From positions 186,001 to 250,000 of the forward strand of contig NZ_FOVU01000008.1 of NCBI RefSeq assembly GCF_900115265.1: DNA of 64,000 nt, in the 5' to 3' direction. Of this stretch, positions 6,235 through 15,347 are shown piece by piece. The notes under the pieces were generated by a model, which was not told where the DNA came from, ran no database searches, and saw only the letters and a program-made list of their open reading frames with translations. This DNA comes from Bradyrhizobium sp. Ghvi. Its GTDB lineage: Bacteria; Pseudomonadota; Alphaproteobacteria; Rhizobiales; Xanthobacteraceae. Made by a program: the position numbers and the translations under genes. Positions within the stretch are counted from its first letter, which is position 1, and each line of letters begins with the position of its first letter.

Positions 6235-8745
6235 CTAGAAATTCGGCCCGAGCGCGATCTTGGTGATCGTCCCGTTTCTGACGCCGATACGCCATTCCGC
6301 CGCGCCGTTGGCGAACTGGGCGACATAGATGTCGCTGTCCAGCGCCGTGACGCCGCGGAACGAGACCGCGCGCAGCGCCCCGAGCCGCGCAAGGATCGCC
6401 TGATCGAACGGAAGCTGCGCACGCGTGATGTTGGCCACCTCGGTGGTCATGTGATCGTAGTCCGGCTGGCCCTTGGCGATGCCCTCGAGATATTGCCGCA
6501 GCATCGCCTCGCCATTGGCGATCGGGACGGCGCGACGCGCGGCGCGACCCGGCCGCGCCACGAGGCTCAAAGCCTCGACGTTGTGGAAGCGCGTCTGCCG
6601 GCCTGGCACCAGGACCTCCATGCACTTGCCCGACTTGTCGGCAATGACCCATGGACTGTTCACGGTGGTCAGCGCGACCCAGGTCATGTCCGACCGGACA
6701 ACGCTGTGCGCCCTGCGCTCGCCGTTCGCATCGAGATTGAAGACCTGAATATCGTCCTCGGTCTCGTTGTAGAGCATGATCCGGATCGGCGAGGTGCCGG
6801 CGCGAGCGCGCACGCTCACCTCTTCGGCACAGGAGACGATGCCGCCGAGTTCGTCATTGCCGTCGGGCCGGAAAGTCACATCGCCCGCCTTGCCGTCGGG
6901 TTCGAGCAGCACACGGAATTCTGCCGTGCCGTTCTCGAACTTGGCACCATAGATGTCGTAGCCGCCGGGTCCGACACCGCGGAAGAAGATCGACTCGATC
7001 GGCCCTAGCGCTGCGAATGTTGCGCGCAATTCGTCGAGCCGACCGCGGATAGCGGCCGCGAGCGGCGCGCTCATGCGGTCATAGTTCGGCGTGCCGCGGC
7101 GCAGGTCTTCGATTCCGGTCAGAATGATCTCCTTGCTGCCCGCAGCCGGGACCTGCTCCCGGAACCTGTCAGGCACTTCTGCGAGGCGGCGGGCGAAGTC
7201 GGCCTCGATCGCCTGAGCCGCCGCCGCATCGATCCGCTGCGCGAGGCGAGCGCCGGAGACCGCGCTGTGGACCAGCACGCGCGACACTTTGGCCGCATCA
7301 TCGCGCAGGAAGATCAGCAGGCGATCGCCGTGGAGGGAGAAGGCATCAAGGCCCTCGGCCAAGGCCAGTGATCGACCCTGCCCGGTCTCCTGCACCTGCA
7401 GGCGATCGCCGTCGCGCCGCACGGTGAGCACGCGGTTCGGCGCGACCCGGTACCAGCCGACATATTGATCGAGCGAGACCGGATCTGCGGCCGGCGTCGG
7501 CATCTCGGCGATGCGGGCAGCGCGCACGTCGCGGCCGTTCATGTGCAGCATCAGCTCGGACGAGCGACGCTCCGCATCGACAGGGAACGTGATCTCGCCG
7601 AACGAGGCCGCGTAGGACGCCGTGCCGTCGCTCGCAACGGTCATGCGCAGCCGACGCTGGCCGGTGAGCTGCCCGTAGATCTCATCGCCCTCGCGAAAGA
7701 TGGCGAACACCGAGGCGGGGCCCATGGCATAGAAATTGACGAACGGATGGTAGTGCTCGGCCGGCGCCTGGCCGAGATCAGCGCCGGCGGGCACGGGATC
7801 CGGCGTCCGATATGCGATCATGCCGGCCGACACGATCACCACAGGCACGATCGCGGCCGTGATCCACAGCCGCTTGCGCCAGCCGACGGCAACGGGCATG
7901 GCGGCCGCCGCGATGATGCGCTCGACGCGCGCGCGCACGGTCGAGACCTGCGCCATCGCCAGCTCCATCGGCCGCGGCTTCACGGAGGCGACGTCGAGCA
8001 GGATTTCGGCATAGGACAGGCGATCATCGATCATCTCGATCGCCCGGGCGTCGCTGATGATCTCGGCGAGTTCCGCAAGACGCGCAAGCTGCCACCAGGA
8101 GAACGGGCTGAACCAGAACATCACCCGGTTGAGCGAAGCCAGCAGCAGGACGTAGAAGTCCCTGTTGGCGACATGCGCGCCCTCATGCGCGAGCACCGCG
8201 AGGCGCTTTTTTGCGTCCCAACCGAAAAACTGCGGCGGCACCAGGATGGTCGAGCCGAAGGTGACGGGGCCGCCGACGTCGCGGCTGACACGCACATCGG
8301 CATCGATCATGCCTTTCACGGGCTTGGCGGCGCGCGCCAGGCGCCAGGTCAGGCAGAGGCCGATGGCCAGGCGCAGCAGCAGCAAGCTCGCGATGCCGAC
8401 ATAGACGACGGTGGCGACCATCCACCAATTGATCGAAATACCCGCCTTTCTCGTCGCTGCGATCGTAGCATCGGGCGCGATCGGCAGGGACGGTTGTGGC
8501 CGCTCCAGCATCGAAATGTTGGTCGGCCAGGATTCGTCCGGCACCGGCACGGACAGAGGCAGCCGATCGATGGTGAGCGTCGGCCAGTGCATCACGACCG
8601 GCATCGCCACCGACGCCAGCAGTACGACGACCCATGCCGTCATGTGGATGTGCGGATTGCGCACGCGAAACAGTCTGAGACCGATCCAGACGACGCCTCC
8701 CAGCGCGAAGGAGCGTAACGCCGCCTCAGCCAGAGCTGCGATCAT
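6235..8745 (-). CDS. blaR1: BlaR1/MecR1-type M56 membrane metallopeptidase with a VHL-beta-like domain
   Basis: An 836-residue integral membrane antirepressor. The N-terminal third has several membrane helices and the M56 zinc site HEGAH (187-191), with a downstream ELAEIISDARAI segment. In BlaR1 this protease domain causes loss of the BlaI repressor after a signal is sensed outside. The usual penicillin-binding sensor domain is absent. Instead, the C-terminal region holds a stretch with PVSLDQYVGWYRVAP (DUF3471-like), a repeat at about 545-630, a segment at 648-715 that closely matches the von Hippel-Lindau beta domain (IRIMLYNETEDDI, NLDANGE, NSPWVIADKSGKC), and a second copy of the repeat at about 750-836 (PNYDRM/PDYDHM, FRGV, DIY, FxNGxAE). 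It overlaps blaI by 4 bp. What it senses is unknown. Confidence 0.85.
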   Translation of the reverse strand: MIAALAEAALRSFALGGVVWIGLRLFRVRNPHIHMTAWVVVLLASVAMPVVMHWPTLTIDRLPLSVPVPDESWPTNISMLERPQPSLPIAPDATIAATRKAGISINWWMVATVVYVGIASLLLLRLAIGLCLTWRLARAAKPVKGMIDADVRVSRDVGGPVTFGSTILVPPQFFGWDAKKRLAVLAHEGAHVANRDFYVLLLASLNRVMFWFSPFSWWQLARLAELAEIISDARAIEMIDDRLSYAEILLDVASVKPRPMELAMAQVSTVRARVERIIAAAAMPVAVGWRKRLWITAAIVPVVIVSAGMIAYRTPDPVPAGADLGQAPAEHYHPFVNFYAMGPASVFAIFREGDEIYGQLTGQRRLRMTVASDGTASYAASFGEITFPVDAERRSSELMLHMNGRDVRAARIAEMPTPAADPVSLDQYVGWYRVAPNRVLTVRRDGDRLQVQETGQGRSLALAEGLDAFSLHGDRLLIFLRDDAAKVSRVLVHSAVSGARLAQRIDAAAAQAIEADFARRLAEVPDRFREQVPAAGSKEIILTGIEDLRRGTPNYDRMSAPLAAAIRGRLDELRATFAALGPIESIFFRGVGPGGYDIYGAKFENGTAEFRVLLEPDGKAGDVTFRPDGNDELGGIVSCAEEVSVRARAGTSPIRIMLYNETEDDIQVFNLDANGERRAHSVVRSDMTWVALTTVNSPWVIADKSGKCMEVLVPGRQTRFHNVEALSLVARPGRAARRAVPIANGEAMLRQYLEGIAKGQPDYDHMTTEVANITRAQLPFDQAILARLGALRAVSFRGVTALDSDIYVAQFANGAAEWRIGVRNGTITKIALGPNF

Positions 8746-9134
8746 TCCTTTTTCACTCCCCTCGCCTTTTTCGCCTTGGCCACCTGGTCGGCCAGCGCGC
8801 GCAATTGCTGCTGGTCGAGCATCGCATTGTCCACCATGCCGACGAGGACTTCCTCCATCGAGCCATTGCAGAACCAGTCGACGATGCGCTGTACCGCCTT
8901 GGCCGCGACGCGCGCGCGCGCCTCGGTAGCGTGGTAGACATAGGTGCGTCCGTCAACCGTATGGCGAGTATAGCCCTTTTCTTCCAGCCGGCGCAGCACC
9001 GTGCGCACCGTCGATTCCTTCAGATGCCGCGACAGCCGCTCCCGCACGATTTCGGCCGTCACTGGCCCATGGGCCCATACTATCTGCATGACCTCATGCT
9101 CGAGATCGCCCAGGTCGGGCAAACGATCGTCCAT
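8742..9134 (-). CDS. blaI: BlaI/MecI/CopY-family transcriptional repressor
   Basis: A 130-residue winged-helix repressor. The N-terminal domain has DLEHEVMQIVWAHGPVTAEIV, with the recognition region ESTVRTVLRRLEEKGY, typical of the Penicillinase_R family. The C-terminal part provides dimerisation and, in characterised members, the site cleaved when BlaR1 is activated. The stop codon overlaps the start of the BlaR1-like gene by 4 bp, so the two are translationally coupled. A half-operator upstream suggests autoregulation. Targets other than its own operon are probably marked by the 6154-6180 palindrome. Confidence 0.9.
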   Translation of the reverse strand: MDDRLPDLGDLEHEVMQIVWAHGPVTAEIVRERLSRHLKESTVRTVLRRLEEKGYTRHTVDGRTYVYHATEARARVAAKAVQRIVDWFCNGSMEEVLVGMVDNAMLDQQQLRALADQVAKAKKARGVKKE

Positions 9135-9144
9135 GGCGGCTTAC

Positions 9145-9171
9145 CTGAGTTGAGATTCTTGTAACGCTACG
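9145..9171. promoter_or_regulatory. Candidate BlaI operator upstream of blaI
   Basis: TGTAACGCTACG at 9160-9171 matches the right arm of the 6154-6180 palindrome at 11 of 12 positions. The left arm is degenerate. It lies 11 bases before the blaI start codon, where a repressor would block its own promoter. Confidence 0.5.
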
Positions 9172-9234
9172 GAGCGTCGCATATAAGGCCAGGGCAGACA
9201 ATGGCGATTCCGGCAGTGCCCGGCGTTGCTACGC

Positions 9235-9356
9235 CGTCATGCCCGGGCTTGTCCCGGGCATCCACGTACTTCGTACTCCACGGCAAAACGTGGATGGCCG
9301 GGCATAGGCGAGCGGAAGCGACGCCGTCCTTCGGACGGCTATGCCCGGCCATGACG
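9235..9356. repeat. Intergenic palindromic repeat (CGTCATGCCCGGG type)
   Basis: It begins CGTCATGCCCGGGC and ends GCCCGGCCATGACG, so the ends are inverted. Internal hairpins include CCACGTACTTCGTACTCCACG and CGTCCTTCGGACG. Such elements occur many times in Bradyrhizobium-type genomes. It separates the divergently spaced blaI and malic enzyme genes and contains no gene. Confidence 0.75.
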
Positions 9357-9388
9357 ATGTGGCACCGTCAGCGCAATAGTCGCAAGCC

Positions 9389-11041
9389 TCAGTACTTCGG
9401 CTCGTACATCTGCGACTGGACCAGGGTCTTGACGTCGTTGGGCGCGGGTCCGTCAGCGAGCCCTCGCTGAAAAGCGACGTCGGCGACAGCCGCCGCAATG
9501 CGGACCGACACCTCGCGGATGCGCGGCAACGCCGGATAGAGACTGCCCTGATCGAGGTCCTCCTTCCCGACGCAATTGGCCAGCGTATGGGCAGCCGCCA
9601 TGAACATCTCGTCGGTCACGAGCCGCGAGCCACTCGCGATCACGCCGAGACCGACGCCGGGGAAGATGTAGGAGTTGTTGCCCTGGCGCGGCACGAAGGT
9701 CCGGCCGTTCAGCTTGACCGGATCGTAGGGACTGCCGCAGGCAAACAGCGCGCGGCCCTCGGTGTAGCGATAGGCATCCTCCGCCGAGCACTCGGCCTTC
9801 GAGGTCGGGTTGGAAAGTGCGAACACGATCGGCTGCTCATTGAGCTCCGCCATCGTCTTGAGCACCTCGGGCGTGAAGGCACCGCCGACCGCGGCGACGC
9901 CGATGATCGCCGTGGGCTTCAGCGTCTTGATCGCAGTGAGGAAGTCGGCGATCGGCGGCTGGTCCGCATGCGCATAACGCAGCTTGTGCCCGGAGAGGCC
10001 CTGGCGGGCGCTGACCACCAGGCCGCGGGAATCCACCAGCCAGTTGCGCCGGAGCGCCTCGGCTTCCGTTGCCCCCTCCGCCATCATGGCGGAAACCACG
10101 AGATCGGCGATCCCGGTCGCCGCCTCGCCTGCCCCAAGGAACAGGATGCGCTGATCCCTGAGCTTGCCGCCGCTCACCTTCAGCGCCGAAAACAGGCCGG
10201 CGAGCGCAACCGCTGCGGTGCCCTGGATGTCGTCATTGAAGACGCAGGCTTCATCCCGGTATTTGTGCAGCAGCTTGAACGCGGAGTGATTGGCGAAGTC
10301 CTCGAACTGGATCAGCACGCCCGGAAAGGTTTTTCGCGCGGCCGTCATGAACTCGTCGACGAAGCTGTCATAGGCCTCACCGGTGAGGCGTCGCTCGCGC
10401 AGGCCGAGATAATAGGGATCGCTCAGCAGCTCTTCGTTGTTGGTGCCGACATCGAGCACGATGGGCAGGCATTGCTCGGGATGCACGCCGGCGCAGGCCG
10501 AATAGAGCGAGAGCTTTCCAACCGGAATGCCCATGCCGTTGGCGCCGAGATCGCCGAGACCTAGAATGCGTTCACCATCGGTGACGACGATCAGCTTGGC
10601 CGGATAGGGCCAGTTCTTCAATATCTCGGCGATCTGGCCACGATCGCGCGAGGAAATGAACATGCCGCGTGGCCGCTGGAAGATCAGCCCATATTTCTGG
10701 CAGGCGAGCCCGACCGTCGGCGTGTAGATGATCGGCTGGATCTCGTCGATGTTGTCGACGACGACACGGAAGAACAGCGCCTCGTTGCGATCATGCAGCG
10801 CGTTCAGGGCGACGTATTTTTCCAGGTCGGTCGGCAGCGCGCGCAAATTTGTCAGCACGCGCTCGACTTGCGTCTCCATCGTCAGCACGCACGGCGGCAG
10901 CAGGCCGCGCAGGCCTAGATTGGCGCGCTCCGCCTCGGTAAAGGCCGTGCCCCTGTTGAGCAAGGGATCGCGCAGCAGCGTCATGCCACGTGCAGAATCG
11001 GGTAATGCCGGTTGGGCAACGACGCGGGCAGGTCTATTCAC
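9389..11041 (-). CDS. maeA: NAD-dependent malic enzyme (oxaloacetate-decarboxylating)
   Basis: A 550-residue cytoplasmic enzyme of the large-subunit malic enzyme family, converting L-malate to pyruvate, CO2 and NADH. The N-terminal malic domain includes YTPTVGLACQKYG, SSRDRGQI and DGERILGLGDLGANGMGIP. The central region has FEDFANHSAFKLLHKYRD and FNDDIQGTAAVALAG, followed by the NAD-binding Rossmann segment ILFLGAGEAATGIA. Length fits the SfcA/MaeA subfamily rather than the shorter MaeB type fused to phosphotransacetylase. In rhizobia malic enzyme feeds pyruvate from plant dicarboxylates. It is monocistronic, flanked by repeat elements on both sides. No frame damage is seen. Confidence 0.93.
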   Translation of the reverse strand: MNRPARVVAQPALPDSARGMTLLRDPLLNRGTAFTEAERANLGLRGLLPPCVLTMETQVERVLTNLRALPTDLEKYVALNALHDRNEALFFRVVVDNIDEIQPIIYTPTVGLACQKYGLIFQRPRGMFISSRDRGQIAEILKNWPYPAKLIVVTDGERILGLGDLGANGMGIPVGKLSLYSACAGVHPEQCLPIVLDVGTNNEELLSDPYYLGLRERRLTGEAYDSFVDEFMTAARKTFPGVLIQFEDFANHSAFKLLHKYRDEACVFNDDIQGTAAVALAGLFSALKVSGGKLRDQRILFLGAGEAATGIADLVVSAMMAEGATEAEALRRNWLVDSRGLVVSARQGLSGHKLRYAHADQPPIADFLTAIKTLKPTAIIGVAAVGGAFTPEVLKTMAELNEQPIVFALSNPTSKAECSAEDAYRYTEGRALFACGSPYDPVKLNGRTFVPRQGNNSYIFPGVGLGVIASGSRLVTDEMFMAAAHTLANCVGKEDLDQGSLYPALPRIREVSVRIAAAVADVAFQRGLADGPAPNDVKTLVQSQMYEPKY

Positions 11042-11212
11042 GAATTCCCCCAGGAAGCTTCACATCGAACCACGACATTGTCGGCCACCGCTCAATTGAG
11101 ATCAAGGACCGAGCGAGGCGCGGGACGATTGTGATCTCGCACCGCAGCGAGATTTTCGCGAACGATCCGCAATTGCGCGCGACGCAAAGGTTAATGCGAG
11201 AGAGCTCTCGCC

Positions 11213-11338
11213 CGTCATTCCCGGGCGCGCGTCAGCGCGAACCCGGAATCCATTGCGCGGCCGTCTCTGCGGCTCGATGGATTCTCAGGTGCCCAATTGC
11301 GCACCGCAGCTCTCGCCGACGCGCGCCCCGGAATGACG
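11213..11338. repeat. Intergenic palindromic repeat (CGTCATTCCCGGG type)
   Basis: It begins CGTCATTCCCGGGCGCGCG and ends GCGCGCCCCGGAATGACG. The inverted ends relate it to the repeats at 32864-32901 and 40835-40917. It lies in the 319-bp gap between the malic enzyme gene and the tricarboxylate-binding protein gene. The rest of that gap holds no gene that I can see. Confidence 0.75.
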
Positions 11339-11360
11339 AAAGAAACCTGCGGCAATAGCG

Positions 11361-12359
11361 TCATTCCGGCTTGATATCCGCAGCCTTCACGACTGGCCAC
11401 CATTTCTCGATCTCGGCCTTTTGGAAGACGCCGAGCGCTGCGGGCGATTGCTGGTCTGCCGGTGGAATCTCCTGGCCCAGCTCGGCAAAGCGCTGCTTCA
11501 CGGCCGGATCGGCAAGAGCTGCTGTAATTGCCGCGTTGAGCTTTGTGACGATCTCCTTCGGCGTGTTCTTAGGTGCCCAGATGCCATGCCAATAGGAAAT
11601 ATAAAGCTCGGGCAGCCCCGCCTCATCGACCGTCGGGATGTCGGGCGCGGAGGCAAGGCGCGTCGGCGAGGTCACCGCGAACGCCTTGATCGCACCGTTC
11701 CTGTATTGCGGCAGCGAGTTCGAGGCCTGATCGAACATGATATCGATCTGTCCGGCGACAAGATCGATCATGGCGGGCCCGGCTCCACGGTAGGGCACGA
11801 ACTGGAAGTCGGTGCCGGTCTTCGCCTTGAAGAAGACGCCGGCAACGTGCGCGCCGGTGCCTGCACCGGCCGTCCCCGCGGTGGCCTTGCCGGGATTGGC
11901 CTGCAGCCAGGCGATCAGCTCCTTCAGATTGTTCGCCTCGAGCGAGCTCCGGCCGACGATCAGCTGCGTCCCCATTGCGACCAACGCGACCGGCTCGAAA
12001 TCGGCAAACACGTCGTAAGGCAGCTTGAAGATCGCGCCGTTGAGCACATGCGTGCCCCAATGGCCGATGGTGATGGTGGTGCCGTCAGGCGTTGCGCGCG
12101 CGACCCGGGCGCCGGCGATGCTGCCGGAGGCGCCGGCGACATTCTCGACCACGATCGTCGCATGCAGCTCCGCTGCGATCCGTTCCGATAAAATTCGCGC
12201 CAGCGTATCGGTCGGCCCGCCGGCCGCGAACGGGACCACCAACGTGATGGGACGGGACGGGAATGACTGAGCATGACCGGGAGCGTTCCACACGCCGCAT
12301 CCGATCATCAAGCACATGACGATGACATGACCGCGCAATCCGGCCCATAGCCCCCGCAT
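11361..12359 (-). CDS. Bug/TctC-family tripartite tricarboxylate transporter substrate-binding protein
   Basis: A 332-residue periplasmic protein with an N-terminal signal peptide ending near GHAQS. FPSRPITLVVPFAAGGPTD is the hallmark start of mature Bug proteins, which bind small carboxylates. GTQLIVGRSSLEANNLKELI, AGAGTGAHVAG and DIPTVDEAGLPEL also match the family. It has no TctA/TctB genes beside it; a TctB-TctA pair without a TctC lies at 47-49 kb, but any partnership is speculative. Orphan Bug genes are common in betaproteobacteria and Bradyrhizobium. The ligand cannot be read from sequence. Confidence 0.9.
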   Translation of the reverse strand: MRGLWAGLRGHVIVMCLMIGCGVWNAPGHAQSFPSRPITLVVPFAAGGPTDTLARILSERIAAELHATIVVENVAGASGSIAGARVARATPDGTTITIGHWGTHVLNGAIFKLPYDVFADFEPVALVAMGTQLIVGRSSLEANNLKELIAWLQANPGKATAGTAGAGTGAHVAGVFFKAKTGTDFQFVPYRGAGPAMIDLVAGQIDIMFDQASNSLPQYRNGAIKAFAVTSPTRLASAPDIPTVDEAGLPELYISYWHGIWAPKNTPKEIVTKLNAAITAALADPAVKQRFAELGQEIPPADQQSPAALGVFQKAEIEKWWPVVKAADIKPE

Positions 12360-12461
12360 CGTCCTCTCCCAAGCGTCTTGTCGCCCGCATGTCGTCAGCG
12401 GGCTGGAGCGCGAGTGAACGCTGCCGGGTGGGCGGAGGCAAGCGGTAAGTTGACCTGGCCG

Positions 12462-14792
12462 CTATCCCGCGGCTCGCCGCGGCGCGAGGTTTGCGGCGTG
12501 ATCTGCCGGCGGCGCGACGTGCATCAGGAAGGTCTGGGTCGCGGACGCGACCTCGATGCCGTGCTGCTGGAAGCGCTGCTTCATGCGGCGGTTGAACTCG
12601 CGCTGGACCGGCCAGCGGCCCGCCTCGGTGCAGCGGATCTGGCCGACGATCGACACCATCGCACCGTCGACCTTGTCGATACCCCAGAGCTCGAGATCGC
12701 CGCGGATCAACGGGCGGAATTCCGTCTCGCGGCGCATCTCATCGACGATCTCCTTGAGGATCTGGCCGGCGCGGTCGGTATCTTCCTTGTAGGCGACGTT
12801 GACACTCACCGAGGCATTCCCGGCGCCGCGGCTGGCATTGGTGATGGTCGTCACCGCGCTGAACGGCACGATATGCACGGCGCCGTCGCCGGCGCGCAGG
12901 CGGATGGTCCGGATCGAAACATTCTCGACCACGCCTGACAGGCCCGACACGCTGACGGTGTCGCCGACCTGGACCGTATTCTCCAGCAGCAGGAATAGGC
13001 CCGTAATGAGATCCTGCACCAGCTTCTGCGAGCCGAAGCCGATGGCAATGCCGACGATGCCGGCGCCGGCGAGCAGCGGGGCGACATTGACGCCGATTTC
13101 GCTGAGCGCGGTGAGGCCGACGACCGTGGCGATCAGGCACAGCAGCGCCGTCCGCAGCATCGGCTGGAAGGTGCGCAGGCGTGCCGCGCGGGCATAGTGT
13201 CCGTCGCGCGACAGCGTATTGATCTGCCGGTCCAGCAGCGCATTGCTGACCTCCCAGATCGCCGCGGCGATGATGACGGCGACGCCGATCGTCGCCACCG
13301 CCGAGAGCAGCCGGCTGCCGATCTGGCCGCCATAGAACCAGACGATGGCATCGACGCCCCAGACCTCGAGCACGGCAACGAAACCGATGAAGGCGATCAC
13401 CGCGGAGACGATCTTGCGCAGCAGCGGCAAGTAGCGATTAGCGCGGATCTCCAGTCCCGGAAAGCGATGGAGGATCTCCGGCTGGATGCGAAAGCCGCGG
13501 TCGATCAGGCTCAGCGTCACCATGATGGTAACGCGGGTGATCAACGCTACTGCGATGGTGCCGACGAAATATTGCAGCAGCAGCGAATAGCCATTGTGGA
13601 TGTTCAGCGCCCAGACCGCCCACAGCGCCAGATCGAGCGCGATGGCCAGATAATGCCAGCCGCCGGCAATGCGATTGCGCAGGCGCGCTGCGATTCCTTG
13701 CCGCTCCGCCGGCGCGCGGATGGCATCGGCGACCTGGCGGCGGCATTGCAGGATGATGACGACGACGAACAAATGCACCACCAGCATCACCATGCGCACC
13801 AGCGCGGCGTAGCCGGCGCGATGCAGGCCGAGCAACAGCGCCACGTTGGCAAAGGCGATGCCTGATACGGCGACCCCGACGATGCGGCGCGCCCAGATCT
13901 CGACATAGGCCGCAGTCTCGGCGCGCACCGGAAACAGGCCGAACGGGCCGGCCAGTGCGCGAACCACACAGATGAGCCCGCGCGAGAACGCATAGGCATT
14001 GACGACAGCGAGGATCACGAGGCGAACGGTGGCGGGCTCGCCGATTTCCGTTCCGAGCAGTGCGGTCGCCAGACCGACGAAAACGACCACAGGAAGCAGC
14101 TCGAACAACAGTCGTCCCAGCACGAAGGGCAGCCGCAGCAACAGCTGCCAGACGCGCGCCAGACTGTGCCGGTGCTTGTGCAATTCAGGCTCGGGGGTGA
14201 CATCCACGACCGATGGCGGCGGATCGGCAATGGGCAGAGTCTGCGCTGCCAGGCGTGCGGTCTGCGGCACATGCCCTTCAAGAAACGCGACCGGACGCCG
14301 GATGAGGCGGACAGCAACCCATTCGGCCGCGAGCGCGCAGCCGAACACCAGCGCCAGCTTCCAGGTGATTTCGATCAGCAGATTGTACGCTTCGGGATCG
14401 TTGGCGGTGTCCACGATCCAGTAATAGAACGCCCAAAAATGCGTGAGCGTCCGCGCCATGTCGGCGACGTCGCGCGAGATTTCGCCGATCTCCTCCGATA
14501 CCGTGAGCAGAAGTTGCGCGCCGAGGCCATCGGCCGAGAGCGGGATCGGCGATTTCTGCTCAGGCGCAGGCTGCTGCGGACCGGAGGCATTCGCGATCGC
14601 GCGCAGCGTGTCGATCATTTGAGCGCGCTTCTGGCCATCCTGGAGCGTTTCGAGTGCACGCCTGGCCTCGTCAGGCGACAGCGCTGCAGCACTATTGCTC
14701 GCTGGCGCAGGCGGCTCGGCGTGGGCTGAAGAGAACGACGAAATGGCAAGAAAGAAGGCAGCGAGAAACGCCGAGGCAAGCTTGTGCGACAC
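12462..14792 (-). CDS. Large MscS-family mechanosensitive channel
   Basis: A 776-residue inner-membrane channel opened by membrane tension, protecting against osmotic down-shock. A signal peptide (LASAFLAAFFLAISSFSSAHA) leads into a periplasmic helical part of about 120 residues and then roughly ten membrane helices. The C-terminal MscS core contains the pore helix and beta domain: LAGAGIVGIAIGFGSQKLVQ, GLFLLLENTVQVGDTVSV and VENVSIRTIRLRAGDGA. It is longer than E. coli MscS and resembles the YbdG/MscM-like large members. The start is a GTG preceded by TTGGGGAATCC. A frame extending to 14915 would put 41 unlikely residues before the signal peptide. Confidence 0.9.
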   Translation of the reverse strand: MSHKLASAFLAAFFLAISSFSSAHAEPPAPASNSAAALSPDEARRALETLQDGQKRAQMIDTLRAIANASGPQQPAPEQKSPIPLSADGLGAQLLLTVSEEIGEISRDVADMARTLTHFWAFYYWIVDTANDPEAYNLLIEITWKLALVFGCALAAEWVAVRLIRRPVAFLEGHVPQTARLAAQTLPIADPPPSVVDVTPEPELHKHRHSLARVWQLLLRLPFVLGRLLFELLPVVVFVGLATALLGTEIGEPATVRLVILAVVNAYAFSRGLICVVRALAGPFGLFPVRAETAAYVEIWARRIVGVAVSGIAFANVALLLGLHRAGYAALVRMVMLVVHLFVVVIILQCRRQVADAIRAPAERQGIAARLRNRIAGGWHYLAIALDLALWAVWALNIHNGYSLLLQYFVGTIAVALITRVTIMVTLSLIDRGFRIQPEILHRFPGLEIRANRYLPLLRKIVSAVIAFIGFVAVLEVWGVDAIVWFYGGQIGSRLLSAVATIGVAVIIAAAIWEVSNALLDRQINTLSRDGHYARAARLRTFQPMLRTALLCLIATVVGLTALSEIGVNVAPLLAGAGIVGIAIGFGSQKLVQDLITGLFLLLENTVQVGDTVSVSGLSGVVENVSIRTIRLRAGDGAVHIVPFSAVTTITNASRGAGNASVSVNVAYKEDTDRAGQILKEIVDEMRRETEFRPLIRGDLELWGIDKVDGAMVSIVGQIRCTEAGRWPVQREFNRRMKQRFQQHGIEVASATQTFLMHVAPPADHAANLAPRRAAG

Positions 14793-15347
14793 ACGGATTC
14801 CCCAAGAGTAAATGAAATGCGCCGGCGGAATCGTGACCGCGCGAAGCACTGCGTCATGTCGGATCGGCGCTATTCGCCCCGATCCTGTGTCGGAAGTTTG
14901 CCGACCAGACGACAATGTCTTGGCATTTGCCGCATCGCAGGGGGTTCAAAACGCACAGCGCCGGGCAGGTAGGGGCTTTGCCTCACTGATGCAGCCCTCT
15001 AGACCTTGACCCGGCGTGCCGTTCGCGGTTTGCGCCGCTATGCGATAGTCCGAACGAGCTCCATCGCACTTAACGCGGCTGGATTTGCGGAGGTGGTGTC
15101 ATAGACCTCCCCTTGCTCATGAGGTGGACGTTACGCGTCGCTTATTTGCGACCACATCCATGGTCCTCCCCCCACATAAAACTGTCAAGCGGCGATCAAT
15201 GGCCCGAGGATCACATTTGCACGCCTGTTCCACGACTGCCCCATCAGAACGCGATGATGGCATCATGCCCCTGTTTTGCCCGACGCGTCAACGGAAATTC
15301 TTAAAATCCGAATAACGGGACCAAGCCTTTGATTCCGTTGTCGTCGG
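14793..15347. other. 555-bp gap with no supported gene
   Basis: The region lies between the MscS gene and the polyphosphate kinase gene. It holds the dispersed repeat at 15253-15313 and a short inverted repeat near 15091-15112 (GGAGGT/ACCTCC). Open frames on the plus strand (for example 15085-15315) have poor composition and no ribosome binding site. I see nothing else in it except likely promoter sequence for the MscS gene. Confidence 0.5.
15253..15313 (+). repeat. Dispersed repeat, copy 1 (GATGGCATCATGCC...GTTTTGCCCGACG)
   Basis: The element starts with the palindrome ATGATGGCATCAT and continues with CTGTTTTGCCCGACGCGTC and AAATCCGAA. The same element occurs inverted at 56296-56346 with few differences. 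It does not code for protein. Confidence 0.75.

Noticed and set aside
15085..15315. Plus-strand frame of 76 codons
   Set aside because: No ribosome binding site, poor composition and it runs into the dispersed repeat.
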